Positions 8,407 to 17,450 of a stretch of 64,000 nt of DNA are shown one piece after another (the first letter of the stretch is position 1; each line of letters begins with the position of its first letter). Under the pieces are notes generated by a model. The model saw nothing but the letters and a program-made list of their open reading frames with translations. It was not told the origin of the DNA and ran no database searches. The translations under genes were made by a program, and so were the position numbers. The DNA is from M3007 sp046329435 (GTDB lineage Bacteria; Bacteroidota; Bacteroidia; Chitinophagales; Saprospiraceae), in the NCBI GenBank assembly GCA_046329435.1, contig JAXLUR010000009.1, positions 1 to 64,000 of the forward strand. The letters run 5' to 3'.

Positions 8407-9153
8407 TCACCCCCCCAGCCAACGCTTAAACTCCCCCACCCTTTCCCGGCTTACAAACACTTCTTCGGGCGCTGCGGGACTGGTTTCCAGTTTCAGGCGG
8501 CCGTTGAGGTGCGGCGCGATCTTTCCGATGGCGTTGAGGCGTATATACATGCCCCGGCTGATGCGGAAGTAGTCGCGGGGGTCGAGCAGGCGCTCCAGTT
8601 CCTCCAGGGTGTGTTCGATAAAATATTTTTTACCTGAAAAAGTATGGGCCTGGGTGAGCCCTTCCGAGGAGCGAAAGAAGGCGATATCGCTCGTGAGCAA
8701 AAAGGTCATTTGCTGGCCGGTTTTGACCAAAAACCGGTCCTTGTAGGTTTCTTTTTTGAAAAAACGTTCGATCATGCCCAGGTCGAAGGCCGGTGCGTTG
8801 CGCCGGGTCTCGACTTTTTCAAGGGCTTTGTCGAGTTCGTCGGGGTCAACGGGTTTGAGCAGGTAATCCACGGCGTTGACCTTGAATGCCTGCACGGCAT
8901 ATTGATCGAATGCCGTGGTAAAAATCACGGGAGCCGCCACTTCCACCTGCCGGAAAATATCGAAGCTCAGTCCGTCGGCGATCTGTATGTCCATAAACAC
9001 CAGATCGGGCGCAGGGAAGGCGCGCAGCCAGCGCACGGCGCTTTCGACGGAGTCGAGGGTATCGATCAGCTGGCAAGCAGGGCGGGCTTGCTGGAGGAGT
9101 TTGCCGAGTTGGCGGGCGGCGGGCAGTTCGTCTTCGATGAGGAGGATGCGCAT
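8407..9153 (-). CDS. LytTR-family response regulator
   Basis: The product has a receiver domain at residues 1-120 (MRILLIEDE at the start, phospho-acceptor Asp in LVFMDIQIADG, conserved Lys in YLLKPVD) and a C-terminal LytTR DNA-binding domain at about 140-245 (FLVKTGQQMTFLLTSDI, FRISRGMYIRLNAI). It controls transcription when phosphorylated by the sensor kinase encoded immediately upstream, whose stop codon is 9 bases before this ATG. A GTG six bases upstream is an alternative start. Targets are unknown; the TonB receptor gene on the same strand is a possible one. Confidence 0.9.
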   Translation of the reverse strand: MRILLIEDELPAARQLGKLLQQARPACQLIDTLDSVESAVRWLRAFPAPDLVFMDIQIADGLSFDIFRQVEVAAPVIFTTAFDQYAVQAFKVNAVDYLLKPVDPDELDKALEKVETRRNAPAFDLGMIERFFKKETYKDRFLVKTGQQMTFLLTSDIAFFRSSEGLTQAHTFSGKKYFIEHTLEELERLLDPRDYFRISRGMYIRLNAIGKIAPHLNGRLKLETSPAAPEEVFVSRERVGEFKRWLGG

Positions 9154-9162
9154 GGCCACTGT

Positions 9163-10209
9163 TTATTTTTCCAAATCAATCACCGGCAGCAATACCGTAA
9201 AATACTCCCGCGACACGATCACCTCCACCGACCGGTCGGTGAGGATGCGATAACGCGAACGAATATTGTCGAGGCCTACGCCGGTGGAATCCATCACCTG
9301 GTTTTTGCGTTGCAGGTTGTTGCGTACCACGAGGCGCCCGTTTTCAGCAAACACTTCGATGATCAGCGGTTTTTCCGTAGAAATCACATTGTGTTTGATG
9401 GCGTTTTCAAACAGCATTTGCAACGACAGCGGCACGACGCCTGCATTGGCCCGGTCGCGCAAATCGTGCAGGCTGGTGCGCAGGTTGTCGCCGAAGCGCT
9501 CTTTCAACAGAAAAATATACGACTGCAGGTAGTCCAGTTCCTCGCCCAGCGGAATGACTTTGGCCTCTCGGCTTTCGAGCACGTAGCGGTACACCTTGCT
9601 CAGTTGTTGAACAAAACGCACGGCACGGCCGGAGTCTTCGGGGATGAGGTAAATGAGCGTATTGAGGCTGTTGAACAAAAAGTGCGGGTTGACCTGATTG
9701 CGAAGCCCTTCCAGTTGAGATTCCAGGTTTTGCCGCTCCAGGTTGGCTTTTTCCGCCAGGGCGCGTTCCAGTTGAAGGTAAAAACCGAAAGCTTCGTACA
9801 CCGCCAGCACCAGGGCCGACAGGATCATGGTAGCGATGAATTCAACGAGAAGGCTGGGGCTCGTTTTGTAACCGGGAAAAATGTAGCAAAACAGGGAATC
9901 GAGCACCAGGTTAACGACTCCGAAAATCAGCAGGAACAGGGGAACGAGCCACATCAGCCGCTTCCCGATGTCTCCAAACCGCGGATATCGAATTTTGACC
10001 CGCCCGTAAAGCCAGCGCAACGAAAACCAGAACGCGCTGGTGTAGGCCGCAGACATGGGCAGGCAAATGGCAATGAGTGTCCATTGGCCCTGTTCGTAAT
10101 AGTCGTTGAACAGCAGCAGCGACACCAGTACGCTGGCCGCCGGAATGCCGATGATCAGCATCCAGCGGTCGTCGAATCCGGCTATTTCCTTGAAACATTT
10201 CCGAGCCAT
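9163..10209 (-). CDS. LytS/YehU-type sensor histidine kinase
   Basis: The 348-residue protein starts at the ATG at 10207-10209 (MARKCFKEIAG). Four hydrophobic membrane segments fill residues about 15-150. The His_kinase motif NQVNPHFLFNSLNTLIYL carries the phospho-accepting His, and the ATPase part shows the N box LQMLFENAIKHN and the G box GVGLDNIRSRY. This is the short LytS-like class that pairs with LytTR regulators, and its partner lies 9 bases downstream. There is no large sensor domain, so the signal is probably sensed within or near the membrane. Confidence 0.9.
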   Translation of the reverse strand: MARKCFKEIAGFDDRWMLIIGIPAASVLVSLLLFNDYYEQGQWTLIAICLPMSAAYTSAFWFSLRWLYGRVKIRYPRFGDIGKRLMWLVPLFLLIFGVVNLVLDSLFCYIFPGYKTSPSLLVEFIATMILSALVLAVYEAFGFYLQLERALAEKANLERQNLESQLEGLRNQVNPHFLFNSLNTLIYLIPEDSGRAVRFVQQLSKVYRYVLESREAKVIPLGEELDYLQSYIFLLKERFGDNLRTSLHDLRDRANAGVVPLSLQMLFENAIKHNVISTEKPLIIEVFAENGRLVVRNNLQRKNQVMDSTGVGLDNIRSRYRILTDRSVEVIVSREYFTVLLPVIDLEK

Positions 10210-10259
10210 GATCGGGCGCAATTTAGTCAAAGGTAGTCAAGCAGATTTTAGCAGCGTTG

Positions 10260-10299
10260 CCGGGTTTCGCACAGTTGTTCGCAACTGCACGAAACCCGG
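10260..10299 (-). terminator. Perfect hairpin after the TonB receptor gene
   Basis: CCGGGTTTCG and CGAAACCCGG (10260-10299) enclose an inner AGTTG/CAACT pair. It lies just downstream of the receptor stop on the minus strand and before the kinase gene. It lacks a strong T-run, so it may be a terminator or a processing hairpin. Confidence 0.4.
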
Positions 10300-10311
10300 T
10301 CGTTTCGCCTG

Positions 10312-12681
10312 TCAAAATTGCACACGCCACAGCACATCCGGGAAAAAGCCCCGCTGATACACGGTGTTGACGGTACCGCGCGCCAGCGAAAAGCGCTGTT
10401 GAAACACGTTTTGATGGTTGGTCATATTTTGGAAATCGAGGAAGAAATGCTGGGTCAGACGCCGCTTGGTCGAGTTGAGGCGGTAACCCACTTTGAAATC
10501 CCAGCGGAAATAATCGTCGTAGCGCTCGCCAAAGTAGTCGTTGGTCAGGATTTCCTGTTGCGCTGCAATGGAAGCATTCAGGTCGATGGGCGTATAAGGC
10601 CGGCCGCCGGCCGCGCTCAGGCGGGTATCGAGGGTGATGGCATTCTGTTTGTTGCGGCCAAACCTGAATTCTTTGCCAGCCAGCAGGTTGACCACATAAT
10701 TGCCGTTGAAAGCGGTATTGCGCTCCACCCCGTCGCTGCCCGTGTACCTGGAATCGAAGAGCGAGGCGGTCAGCAGGCTGTACCAGCCCCGGGAGAAAAA
10801 CTTCTCGACCGTAAGTTCAAGCCCGAGGTTTTCTCCTGTACCATCGTTCACGAGGGAGCCTTTTTCCGGGAACCCGAAATCGGCGCCTGTGTTGAGCAGG
10901 GAGAACTCGCTCGGCGTGCGTTCTACCGGCACGTCGATCAGGCGTTGGTAGTAGGCTTCCAGTTTGGCATGCCAGTCGGCCGTCGGTTTGATGTCGTAAC
11001 CGAGCACGAACTGGTGGCTTTTGGTAAAGCCGAGCGCTTTGTTGGTGCGCAGGTAGCTGCCGTCGGGTTGTTGTTCTTCGTACAGAAGGATCGGCAGTGG
11101 TTGCATCTGGCCGTGCAGGCCGTAGCCTGCGCTGAGGGTTTGGCGGGGCGTCAGGTGAAAATTGACGGCGGCGCGCGGTTCAATGGAATTGGTCGAATTG
11201 TAGGTCAGGTGCTGGGCATGCAGTCCGGCGTTGAGGGTAAGTTTTTCGGTGGCGCGCCACTGGGTCTGGGCAAAACCCGAGAGCAGGTGCATTTGCCCGT
11301 CGAACGCGCGGAAGGTGACCCAGTCGGGCGTATGCTCCCGGGAGCCGTCGTTTACATCGAGGTTGAATTGCTGGTAAAGCACGCCGGCGCGCAGGGTGCT
11401 GCGGGCGCTGAATTTATGGTTGACAAAACTCGACACCCGGAGGTCGGTGGTGGCGTCGTCGAAAGTCACGACGTGCTTGCGGGTCTCGTTATCCTGGTCG
11501 CGGTTCACGTCGTAGGTCGTGCCGGCGTAGGAGCCCGAGATGATCGTGCGCACATAGGTGTTGTCGCCGATCAGCAGGTTGTGCTTAAGCCCAGCGATAC
11601 CCAGTTTGGAGGTGGAATAGGCATCTTCATTGGGTTCGGCCCAGAGGTCGTCTTCGGTGATGTCTTTGCCCAGGAAGTCGATATCGCTCAGGCCACCCAG
11701 ACCGAACAGGGAAAAGCGGCCGAACCTGGACTGGCCAAAATCGATGTTGAAGGTCAGGTCTTTATAACGGGGCGTGGCGGAAGTGCCGACACTGATCCCG
11801 GCGGCATCGGCCAGTTCCACAAAGGAATGGCGGTATGCCACTACAAAGGTTCCCTGGCGCCGGTTGATCGGCCCTTCGGCCATGGCTTCGAGGCCCGAGA
11901 AAGCCGCCAGCTGTGCGGTGAATTCGTAGCGTTCCTGGTTGCCCTGGCGCAAACCGATGTCGAACACGCCAGCCGTGGCATTGCCGTATTCGGCGGGGAA
12001 AGCCGAGGTGAGAAAATCCGAGTTGCGGATCATGTTCGGATTGAGTGCGCTGACGGGGCCGCCCGTCGTGCCGAGGGTGGCAAAGTGGTTGGGACTGGGA
12101 ATGGGCACGCCTTCGAGACGCCAGAGCACGCCTACCGGGGAATTGCCCCGTATCACGATGTCGTTGCGGGAGTCGTTGGCGGCGGCTACGCCGGCAAAAT
12201 TGGTCACGAGACGCGACACGTCGTTGCTGCCGCCGGAGAAGCGCTGCACTTCCTCGGTATTGAACTGCCGCGCGCTGATGGTAGCCAGTTCGTTGACCGG
12301 CCGGTCTTTGTCGGCGGCGGCCGTCACCACCACTTCGTTGAGCGACGACAGCGATTCTTCCATATGCAAATCGAGCTGGGCTTCCTTGCCGGCCGTGACG
12401 AGGATGTTGGGCACGGTCAGGGGTTCGTAGCCGAGGTAGCTGATGCGGATGGCTTGCCGCCCGACGGGTACTCCCTTGAGTACAAAAGCGCCGTTGGCAT
12501 CGGTCATGGCGCCGACGGGCGTCTGGTCGGCAGGCAGCACCAGCTGCACGGTCGCGCCGATCAACGGCATCTCGGATTGCTGGTCAAGCACGGTGCCCCG
12601 GATGGCCGATTGCTGGGCCATCAGCCAAAGGGGCAGCAAAAAGAACAGGAAAAAAGGAAGGATACGGTACGTAGTTTTCAT
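10312..12681 (-). CDS. TonB-dependent outer-membrane receptor with carboxypeptidase-regulatory-like domain
   Basis: The 789-residue product from the ATG at 12679-12681 has a signal peptide (RILPFFLFFLLPLWLMAQQ). A carboxypeptidase-regulatory-like fold follows (AIRGTVLDQQSEMPLIGATV, about 20-110), then a plug domain (LNEVVVTAAADKDRPVNELA, DIVIRGNSPVGVLWRLEGV) and a 22-strand-type barrel ending VLWRVQF with a C-terminal aromatic residue. Such receptors import ligands with TonB-ExbBD energy. No SusD partner is adjacent, so this is probably not a polysaccharide locus; the ligand is unknown. It precedes the LytS/LytTR pair on the same strand by 102 bases. Confidence 0.88.
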   Translation of the reverse strand: MKTTYRILPFFLFFLLPLWLMAQQSAIRGTVLDQQSEMPLIGATVQLVLPADQTPVGAMTDANGAFVLKGVPVGRQAIRISYLGYEPLTVPNILVTAGKEAQLDLHMEESLSSLNEVVVTAAADKDRPVNELATISARQFNTEEVQRFSGGSNDVSRLVTNFAGVAAANDSRNDIVIRGNSPVGVLWRLEGVPIPSPNHFATLGTTGGPVSALNPNMIRNSDFLTSAFPAEYGNATAGVFDIGLRQGNQERYEFTAQLAAFSGLEAMAEGPINRRQGTFVVAYRHSFVELADAAGISVGTSATPRYKDLTFNIDFGQSRFGRFSLFGLGGLSDIDFLGKDITEDDLWAEPNEDAYSTSKLGIAGLKHNLLIGDNTYVRTIISGSYAGTTYDVNRDQDNETRKHVVTFDDATTDLRVSSFVNHKFSARSTLRAGVLYQQFNLDVNDGSREHTPDWVTFRAFDGQMHLLSGFAQTQWRATEKLTLNAGLHAQHLTYNSTNSIEPRAAVNFHLTPRQTLSAGYGLHGQMQPLPILLYEEQQPDGSYLRTNKALGFTKSHQFVLGYDIKPTADWHAKLEAYYQRLIDVPVERTPSEFSLLNTGADFGFPEKGSLVNDGTGENLGLELTVEKFFSRGWYSLLTASLFDSRYTGSDGVERNTAFNGNYVVNLLAGKEFRFGRNKQNAITLDTRLSAAGGRPYTPIDLNASIAAQQEILTNDYFGERYDDYFRWDFKVGYRLNSTKRRLTQHFFLDFQNMTNHQNVFQQRFSLARGTVNTVYQRGFFPDVLWRVQF

Positions 12682-12799
12682 CGCCTGATATTTTCTTGTT
12701 GAATAATGACGGTGCAAACCTGCTTCTTTCAAAAAACAGGCGAAAGCACTTTGCCGTGACTGGCAACAGAAAGGCCCTGAATGGTAGAATCAGGGGGGT

Positions 12800-12837
12800 A
12801 AAAAACGAGGGGGTGACGTGATCGTCACCCCCTCGTT
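12800..12837 (-). terminator. Strong rho-independent terminator
   Basis: AACGAGGGGGTGACG and CGTCACCCCCTCGTT form a perfect 15-bp stem (12804-12837). On the minus strand it is followed by six T residues. It ends the three-gene minus-strand unit that starts at 16018. Confidence 0.85.
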
Positions 12838-12901
12838 CAGGTTATTGTCCAATGGCGGTCCGGCTTCATTTCCGCTATCCGGCCGCCGCCAGCCATGTTG
12901 T

Positions 12902-13879
12902 TCAGCGGTCGCGCCCGGGGCCCAGCACCGGGATATTGGGCACGATAAAATTGGTCAGTTTTTCTGCTACCCACAAGACCGGGAACCAGATCACCACCAG
13001 CATCCATACCGGGAAATCGAGGAAAACCAGCCACATAAACACGTCGATGAGCAGCACGATAGCAATGATCCAGGTGATCACCAGCAACATGGCGGCCGCG
13101 TTCTGGTGGGCTGCCACGATCCAGCGGCCGACGATAATGCGGCCGTACGAGTTGATCAAACTCTCCGACGCTGCCGTTTTGGCCACATAGCGGCACAGCC
13201 CCCCGAAGCAAACCAGCAAGACCAGAACGGAGTTGAATATCCACATGACAAACGACCAGATGGGCCGCATGGTTTGCCAGAACTGGCCTTTCCAGGCCTC
13301 TACATTGTGCCGTGCATTGGTCAGGCTCTCGGCCAGCGCGACAGAATCGGGGACGATACCGCCGACGGTTTGGGTGCCGGTAATGGTTCGCGGGCGCACG
13401 GGGTCGTTGCTCGGCCTTGTCGGCGCCACAGGCGCGGCGCTGTCCGTTTCATCGCCAGCGGCCGACGGCGTGGCGGGCGTCTGTTGCGGTTGCGTCCTGG
13501 TTTTGGGTTGTGCCTTGGGCTTGGGGGCAGGCTCCGTTTTTTTAGCCGGTTCGGGCGCGGGTTTGTCGGGGGCTTCCGGCAGGATGGTCATGGTTTTCCC
13601 CTGATTGACCACCTGAATGCCGATGAGTTTGCCCGCGTTGTCTTCGTTGGAATAATACGGCTCGCCGACGAGCAGCTGGCGGTAGGTCAGTTTGCCGTTA
13701 CCCTGTCGTTTGAGCACGGCTTTCTGAAAAATAAACTTGACGATGCCGACCGGGCGATCGTGCTCGAAGCGGTATTTGCCGAGGTAGCGCTCCACCTGTT
13801 CTGATTTGGTGGCGGCGGATACAGGAGTAAGGGCGCAGCATAATAGCACTGCGCACAAAAGCGGAGGAACCCATTTCAT
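12902..13879 (-). CDS. Exported membrane protein of unknown function
   Basis: I do not recognise this 325-residue protein. It has a signal peptide (LLCAVLLCCALTPVSA), a folded N-terminal part (about 25-95), a Pro/Lys/Ala/Thr-rich linker (about 100-165), and then a C-terminal half with three or more hydrophobic segments (IWSFVMWIFNSVLVLLVCFG; AAAMLLVITWIIAIVLLIDV; MLVVIWFPVLWVA). It is the last gene of a minus-strand unit with the lysozyme-like lipoprotein and the sugar isomerase and is followed by a strong terminator. The linker suggests a periplasm-spanning protein; nothing in it indicates an enzyme. Confidence 0.6.
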   Translation of the reverse strand: MKWVPPLLCAVLLCCALTPVSAATKSEQVERYLGKYRFEHDRPVGIVKFIFQKAVLKRQGNGKLTYRQLLVGEPYYSNEDNAGKLIGIQVVNQGKTMTILPEAPDKPAPEPAKKTEPAPKPKAQPKTRTQPQQTPATPSAAGDETDSAAPVAPTRPSNDPVRPRTITGTQTVGGIVPDSVALAESLTNARHNVEAWKGQFWQTMRPIWSFVMWIFNSVLVLLVCFGGLCRYVAKTAASESLINSYGRIIVGRWIVAAHQNAAAMLLVITWIIAIVLLIDVFMWLVFLDFPVWMLVVIWFPVLWVAEKLTNFIVPNIPVLGPGRDR

Positions 13880-13943
13880 CTGGCAAAAGTATAGCCGAAT
13901 CCTGCTATTTTTAGTTAAAATGTCGGGATAATATACAGATAGA

Positions 13944-14951
13944 TCATCCTTTACGCAAATACGAACCGATCAGGCGGCCTTTTTTGGCTTCCAGGGCCAG
14001 GTACATCTCCCAAATGGTGATTTTGCCATCTTTCATGCTGTTTTTTCTGAAAATCTGGCGTTTGCCACCGGGCCCTTCGTTGCTGGTGTACCAGCCGTCG
14101 AGTCCGTCGTTGAGGAAATAACTGGGATTGTCGTAGCCCTGGTAAACAATGCGTTCGGAAGGCGCGCCGATCAGCGCCGGCGCAAAAAGCGCCAGATACA
14201 GGTCGATGGTATTGATCAGCGGCCGGCGGCCGGCGCGTTCGTATTTGTCCACGAGGTAGAGTTCCGTCAGGTCCATCATAAACTCGATGTTGCGGTCGGC
14301 ACAAGCTTGCAGCACTTCTTCGTAAGCCACGGGGCGGCCTTTGTAGCGCAGCCCTCCCAGCCCCACACGGGTAAATTGTATCCAGCCGGCAGCCACCTTG
14401 TCGCGACGCACCGTAAACGGATAAAGCCCGCATTCCAGGTAGGCGCACTCGTAAATGGCCAGGGGGCTCGACTGTATCCTGGCAGCAATCTCGCGGGTTC
14501 GGCGCATGACGACCTGCCGCTGATAGGGGTCGATGCGCTTGCCGAGTTCTTCTTCATAAATGGCGATCTGGTGTTCTTCGGCCAGGCTGTCGTATTGCTG
14601 CAGCCACACTGGGTGCAGGTAGCGCTGTTCGATGTCCTGAATCAGATCGACCAGCGGCGTACTGAACAGCCACAACAGGGTGCCCAGCATACCGATGGCG
14701 ATGAGATGGCGCCGGCCCCACCCGAAAACGAAACGCCAGCTGCTTTTCAGCAGGCGGAAACTTTGCCCGACGATCAATCGCGCGATGCGCCAGGTCTGCA
14801 GGATCAGAAACACCAGCAGCAGGCAGAACAGCCATCGAAGGGCACTTTCCTGCTGGAGCATCAATTGGAGAAAATCGGCCACCGACTTGCCTTCTGCGCG
14901 AGAGCAGCCGGCGAGCAGAACCAGAGCGAAAAGCCAAAGCAAGTGTTTCAT
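13944..14951 (-). CDS. Lipoprotein with lytic transglycosylase/lysozyme-like domain
   Basis: The start is taken at the ATG at 14949-14951, giving a lipoprotein signal (MKHLLWLFALVLLAGC); an ATG nine bases upstream is also possible. Two hydrophobic segments follow (LRWLFCLLLVFLILQTW; LIAIGMLGTLLWLF). The C-terminal part (about 150-230) has ECAYLECGLYPFT and AAGWIQFTRVGLGG, reminiscent of the Glu region and AAG..QF motif of SLT-type transglycosylases. It may cut peptidoglycan at the envelope. The assignment rests on short motifs, so confidence is moderate. It starts 11-20 bases from the end of the isomerase gene. Confidence 0.5.
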   Translation of the reverse strand: MKHLLWLFALVLLAGCSRAEGKSVADFLQLMLQQESALRWLFCLLLVFLILQTWRIARLIVGQSFRLLKSSWRFVFGWGRRHLIAIGMLGTLLWLFSTPLVDLIQDIEQRYLHPVWLQQYDSLAEEHQIAIYEEELGKRIDPYQRQVVMRRTREIAARIQSSPLAIYECAYLECGLYPFTVRRDKVAAGWIQFTRVGLGGLRYKGRPVAYEEVLQACADRNIEFMMDLTELYLVDKYERAGRRPLINTIDLYLALFAPALIGAPSERIVYQGYDNPSYFLNDGLDGWYTSNEGPGGKRQIFRKNSMKDGKITIWEMYLALEAKKGRLIGSYLRKG

Positions 14952-14962
14952 AAGGGGCATGC

Positions 14963-16018
14963 TCAATCCAGCCCGATGATTTTACGCAACAACGCCTCGT
15001 CGGTTGCGCCGCCGGCGAAGTCGTCGAATGCTTTTTCAGTCACTTTAATGATGTGGTCGGCGATAAAAGGCGCACCTTCACGGGCGCCCTGTTCGGCGTC
15101 CTTGATGCAGCATTCCCATTCGAGCACGGCCCAGCCTTTGTAGTTGTACTGGGCGAGTTTGGAGAAAATGGCGGCGAAATCGACCTGCCCGTCGCCCAGC
15201 GAACGGAAACGGCCGGGGCGGTCGATCCAGTCCTGATAACCGCCATACACCCCGCTTTTACCTGTGGGATTGAACTCCGCGTCCTTGACGTGAAACATCT
15301 TGATCCGTTCGTGGTAAAAGTCGATGTATTGCAGATAGTCGAGTTGCTGCAAGACGAAGTGCGAGGGGTCGTAAAGGATGTTGCAACGGGCATGATTGCC
15401 GGTTGCAGCCAAAAAGCGCTCGAACGTGGCGCCATCGTGCAGGTCTTCGCCGGGGTGAATTTCGTAGCAGAGATCGACGCCGTTTTCGTCAAACACGTCG
15501 AGGATAGGGCGCCAGCGCTGCGCGAGTTCGGAGAATGCAGCTTCCACGAGTCCTTTCGGGCGCTGGGGCCAGGGGTACACGGTGTGCCAGATGAGGGCGC
15601 CGGAGAAGGTCACATGGGCGTCGAGGCCGAGGTTGCGGCTGGCCCGCGCGGCATTTTTGAGGGTTTGCACGGCCCATTCTGTTCGGGCTTTGGGATTGTT
15701 GCGCAGGTGCTCGGGCGCAAAGGCGTCGAACATCAGGTCGTAAGCCGGATGCACTGCCACGAGCTGGCCCTGGAGATGAGTTGACAACTCGGTTATTTTG
15801 ACGCCGCAGGCTTCCACGCGGCCGCGCAGCTCGTCGCAGTAGGTTTGGGATTCGGCGGCTTTTTCAAGGTCGATCAGGCGGCTGTCCCAGGTCGGAATTT
15901 GCACCCCGACATAGCCGAGCGAAGCGGCCCATCGGCAAATACTTTCGAGGGAGTTGAACGGCGCGGCGTCGCCCATAAACTGGGCAAGAAAGATGGCAGG
16001 GCCCTGTATCGTCGTCAT
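14963..16018 (-). CDS. Sugar phosphate isomerase/epimerase-like TIM-barrel protein
   Basis: The 351-residue product fits the xylose isomerase-like AP endonuclease-2 TIM-barrel superfamily. Likely metal ligands lie in YEIHPGEDLHDG, YDPSHFVLQQ, KMFHVKDAEF and VLEWECCIKDAEQG. There is no signal peptide, so it acts in the cytoplasm, probably isomerising a sugar or sugar acid; the substrate cannot be read from sequence. The ATG at 16016-16018 starts directly with strand 1 (GPAIFLAQFMGD). It is first in the unit with the two envelope genes downstream. Confidence 0.82.
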   Translation of the reverse strand: MTTIQGPAIFLAQFMGDAAPFNSLESICRWAASLGYVGVQIPTWDSRLIDLEKAAESQTYCDELRGRVEACGVKITELSTHLQGQLVAVHPAYDLMFDAFAPEHLRNNPKARTEWAVQTLKNAARASRNLGLDAHVTFSGALIWHTVYPWPQRPKGLVEAAFSELAQRWRPILDVFDENGVDLCYEIHPGEDLHDGATFERFLAATGNHARCNILYDPSHFVLQQLDYLQYIDFYHERIKMFHVKDAEFNPTGKSGVYGGYQDWIDRPGRFRSLGDGQVDFAAIFSKLAQYNYKGWAVLEWECCIKDAEQGAREGAPFIADHIIKVTEKAFDDFAGGATDEALLRKIIGLD

Positions 16019-16096
16019 AGTCAGGAGAAATTTTGGGAGGCAAAATAGGCATTCTTAAAAAGGAAGTACGGGCATGTTTTTCAATCTTTGCTCTTC

Positions 16097-17320
16097 ATGG
16101 AGAATCTTACAGCGTATAACATTCTTTTTGCATTCTGTGGCCTGATCATCCTGTCGTATCTGTTTTCGGTACTGAACCGCCTGACGCGCATCCCATCCGT
16201 GCTTATGCTGCTGGCTACGGGCATCTTGCTTCGCTATGCCGCCGACGCCCAGGGGTTGTCTTATCAGGTGCCGCCTGCACTGATCGAATTCCTGGGCACG
16301 GTCGGCCTCATCATGATCGTGCTGGAAGCGGGGCTTGATCTGGAAATCACACGCGGCAAGTTGCCGATGATTCGCAGTTCGTTCTTTTCGGCTATTATCG
16401 TGTTGGTGCTGTCCATTTTGGGTGTGGCCGGCATCCTGCGCTGGTGGATGCCGGAAGTCTCCGTGCTACAATGCGTCGTGTACGCCATACCGCTAAGCAT
16501 CGTCAGCAGTGCGATCGTGCTGCCCAGCGTGCACCATCTGGGGCATGAAAAAAAAGAGTTTCTGATCTACGAAGCGTCATTTTCCGACGTGCTCGGCATC
16601 ATGGCGTTTAATTTTTTTACGGCCGGGCAAGAGATAGGCTGGCGGGAGCTCAGCTGGTTTTTCGGCAGTATTCCAGTCTCGCTGGTGTTGTCGGTAGGTG
16701 TTTGTTTCGGCCTGATGCTGTTGCTGGTGCGCAACCGGATTAATATCAAGTTTTTTCTGGCCTTTGCGGTGCTGATCGTGATCTATGTGGGCGGAAAAAT
16801 GATGCACCTGCCTTCGCTCATCACGATTCTGGTGTTCGGTTTGGTGGTCAATAACTGGGAACTGATCCGCTGGAAACCCCTTAAAAATTACTTTTCCGAC
16901 GACAGCGTGGAAGAAGCATCGGGTTTTTTAAAATCCATCACAGCCGAATCAGCCTTTCTGATCCGGACTTTTTTCTTTGTCATTTTCGGCTACGGCATCC
17001 GGCTGGATTTTCTGCACGACCGCGATGTATTGCTGATGGGGTCTGCCATTACAGCAGCCCTCCTGGCCCTCCGCTTTATTTACCTGCGCATTGTACACCG
17101 CTACGACCTTTTCCCCGAATTGTTTTACATCCCGCGCGGCCTGATTACCGTCTTGTTGTTTTACAAAATACCCGAATGGCAGCGCACCGAGTCTTTCGAC
17201 GAACGGGTGCTGTTTTTTGTTATTCTGGCGACTACGCTGATCATGATGGTCGGTTCACTGTTGTATCGTGACCGGCCGGTGGAAATACGGGAAGAAGGCC
17301 AGCAGCTGTCCAACGAGTAA
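16097..17320 (+). CDS. Cation/proton antiporter (CPA-type membrane exchanger)
   Basis: The 407-residue protein from the ATG at 16097 (MENLTAYN) is almost entirely hydrophobic, with about 12 membrane segments. Typical exchanger features are RIPSVLMLLATGILLR near the N-terminus and FLGTVGLIMIVLEAGLDLEI. It probably exchanges Na+ or K+ for H+ at the inner membrane. It lacks a long regulatory C-terminus. Upstream, AATCTTTG lies only six bases before the start and may be part of a promoter with a very short leader. It is one of three antiporters within 7 kb around the mannosylglycerate genes. Confidence 0.82.
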   Translation: MENLTAYNILFAFCGLIILSYLFSVLNRLTRIPSVLMLLATGILLRYAADAQGLSYQVPPALIEFLGTVGLIMIVLEAGLDLEITRGKLPMIRSSFFSAIIVLVLSILGVAGILRWWMPEVSVLQCVVYAIPLSIVSSAIVLPSVHHLGHEKKEFLIYEASFSDVLGIMAFNFFTAGQEIGWRELSWFFGSIPVSLVLSVGVCFGLMLLLVRNRINIKFFLAFAVLIVIYVGGKMMHLPSLITILVFGLVVNNWELIRWKPLKNYFSDDSVEEASGFLKSITAESAFLIRTFFFVIFGYGIRLDFLHDRDVLLMGSAITAALLALRFIYLRIVHRYDLFPELFYIPRGLITVLLFYKIPEWQRTESFDERVLFFVILATTLIMMVGSLLYRDRPVEIREEGQQLSNE

Positions 17321-17450
17321 AACGTCGGTTATTTCACCATTTTTATTGCCCGCTGGTCCCGGCTGATTGCTTCCCGGATTTGAATATGATTTACGGTCCG
17401 GGAAAATCTGCGGGATATACCAGGTTCAGTGGATTAAGCGCCGAAAAAGC

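Noticed and set aside
8644..10236. Plus-strand open frame opposite the LytTR/LytS pair
   Set aside because: It spans two well-supported genes on the other strand and has no recognisable motif.
10318..12702. Plus-strand open frame of nearly 800 codons opposite the TonB receptor
   Set aside because: Antisense shadow of a high-GC gene; composition is unlike a protein and the receptor is well supported.
17321..17450. tRNA or terminator in the gap after the first antiporter
   Set aside because: No cloverleaf and no stable hairpin with T-run could be found; the gap appears plain.
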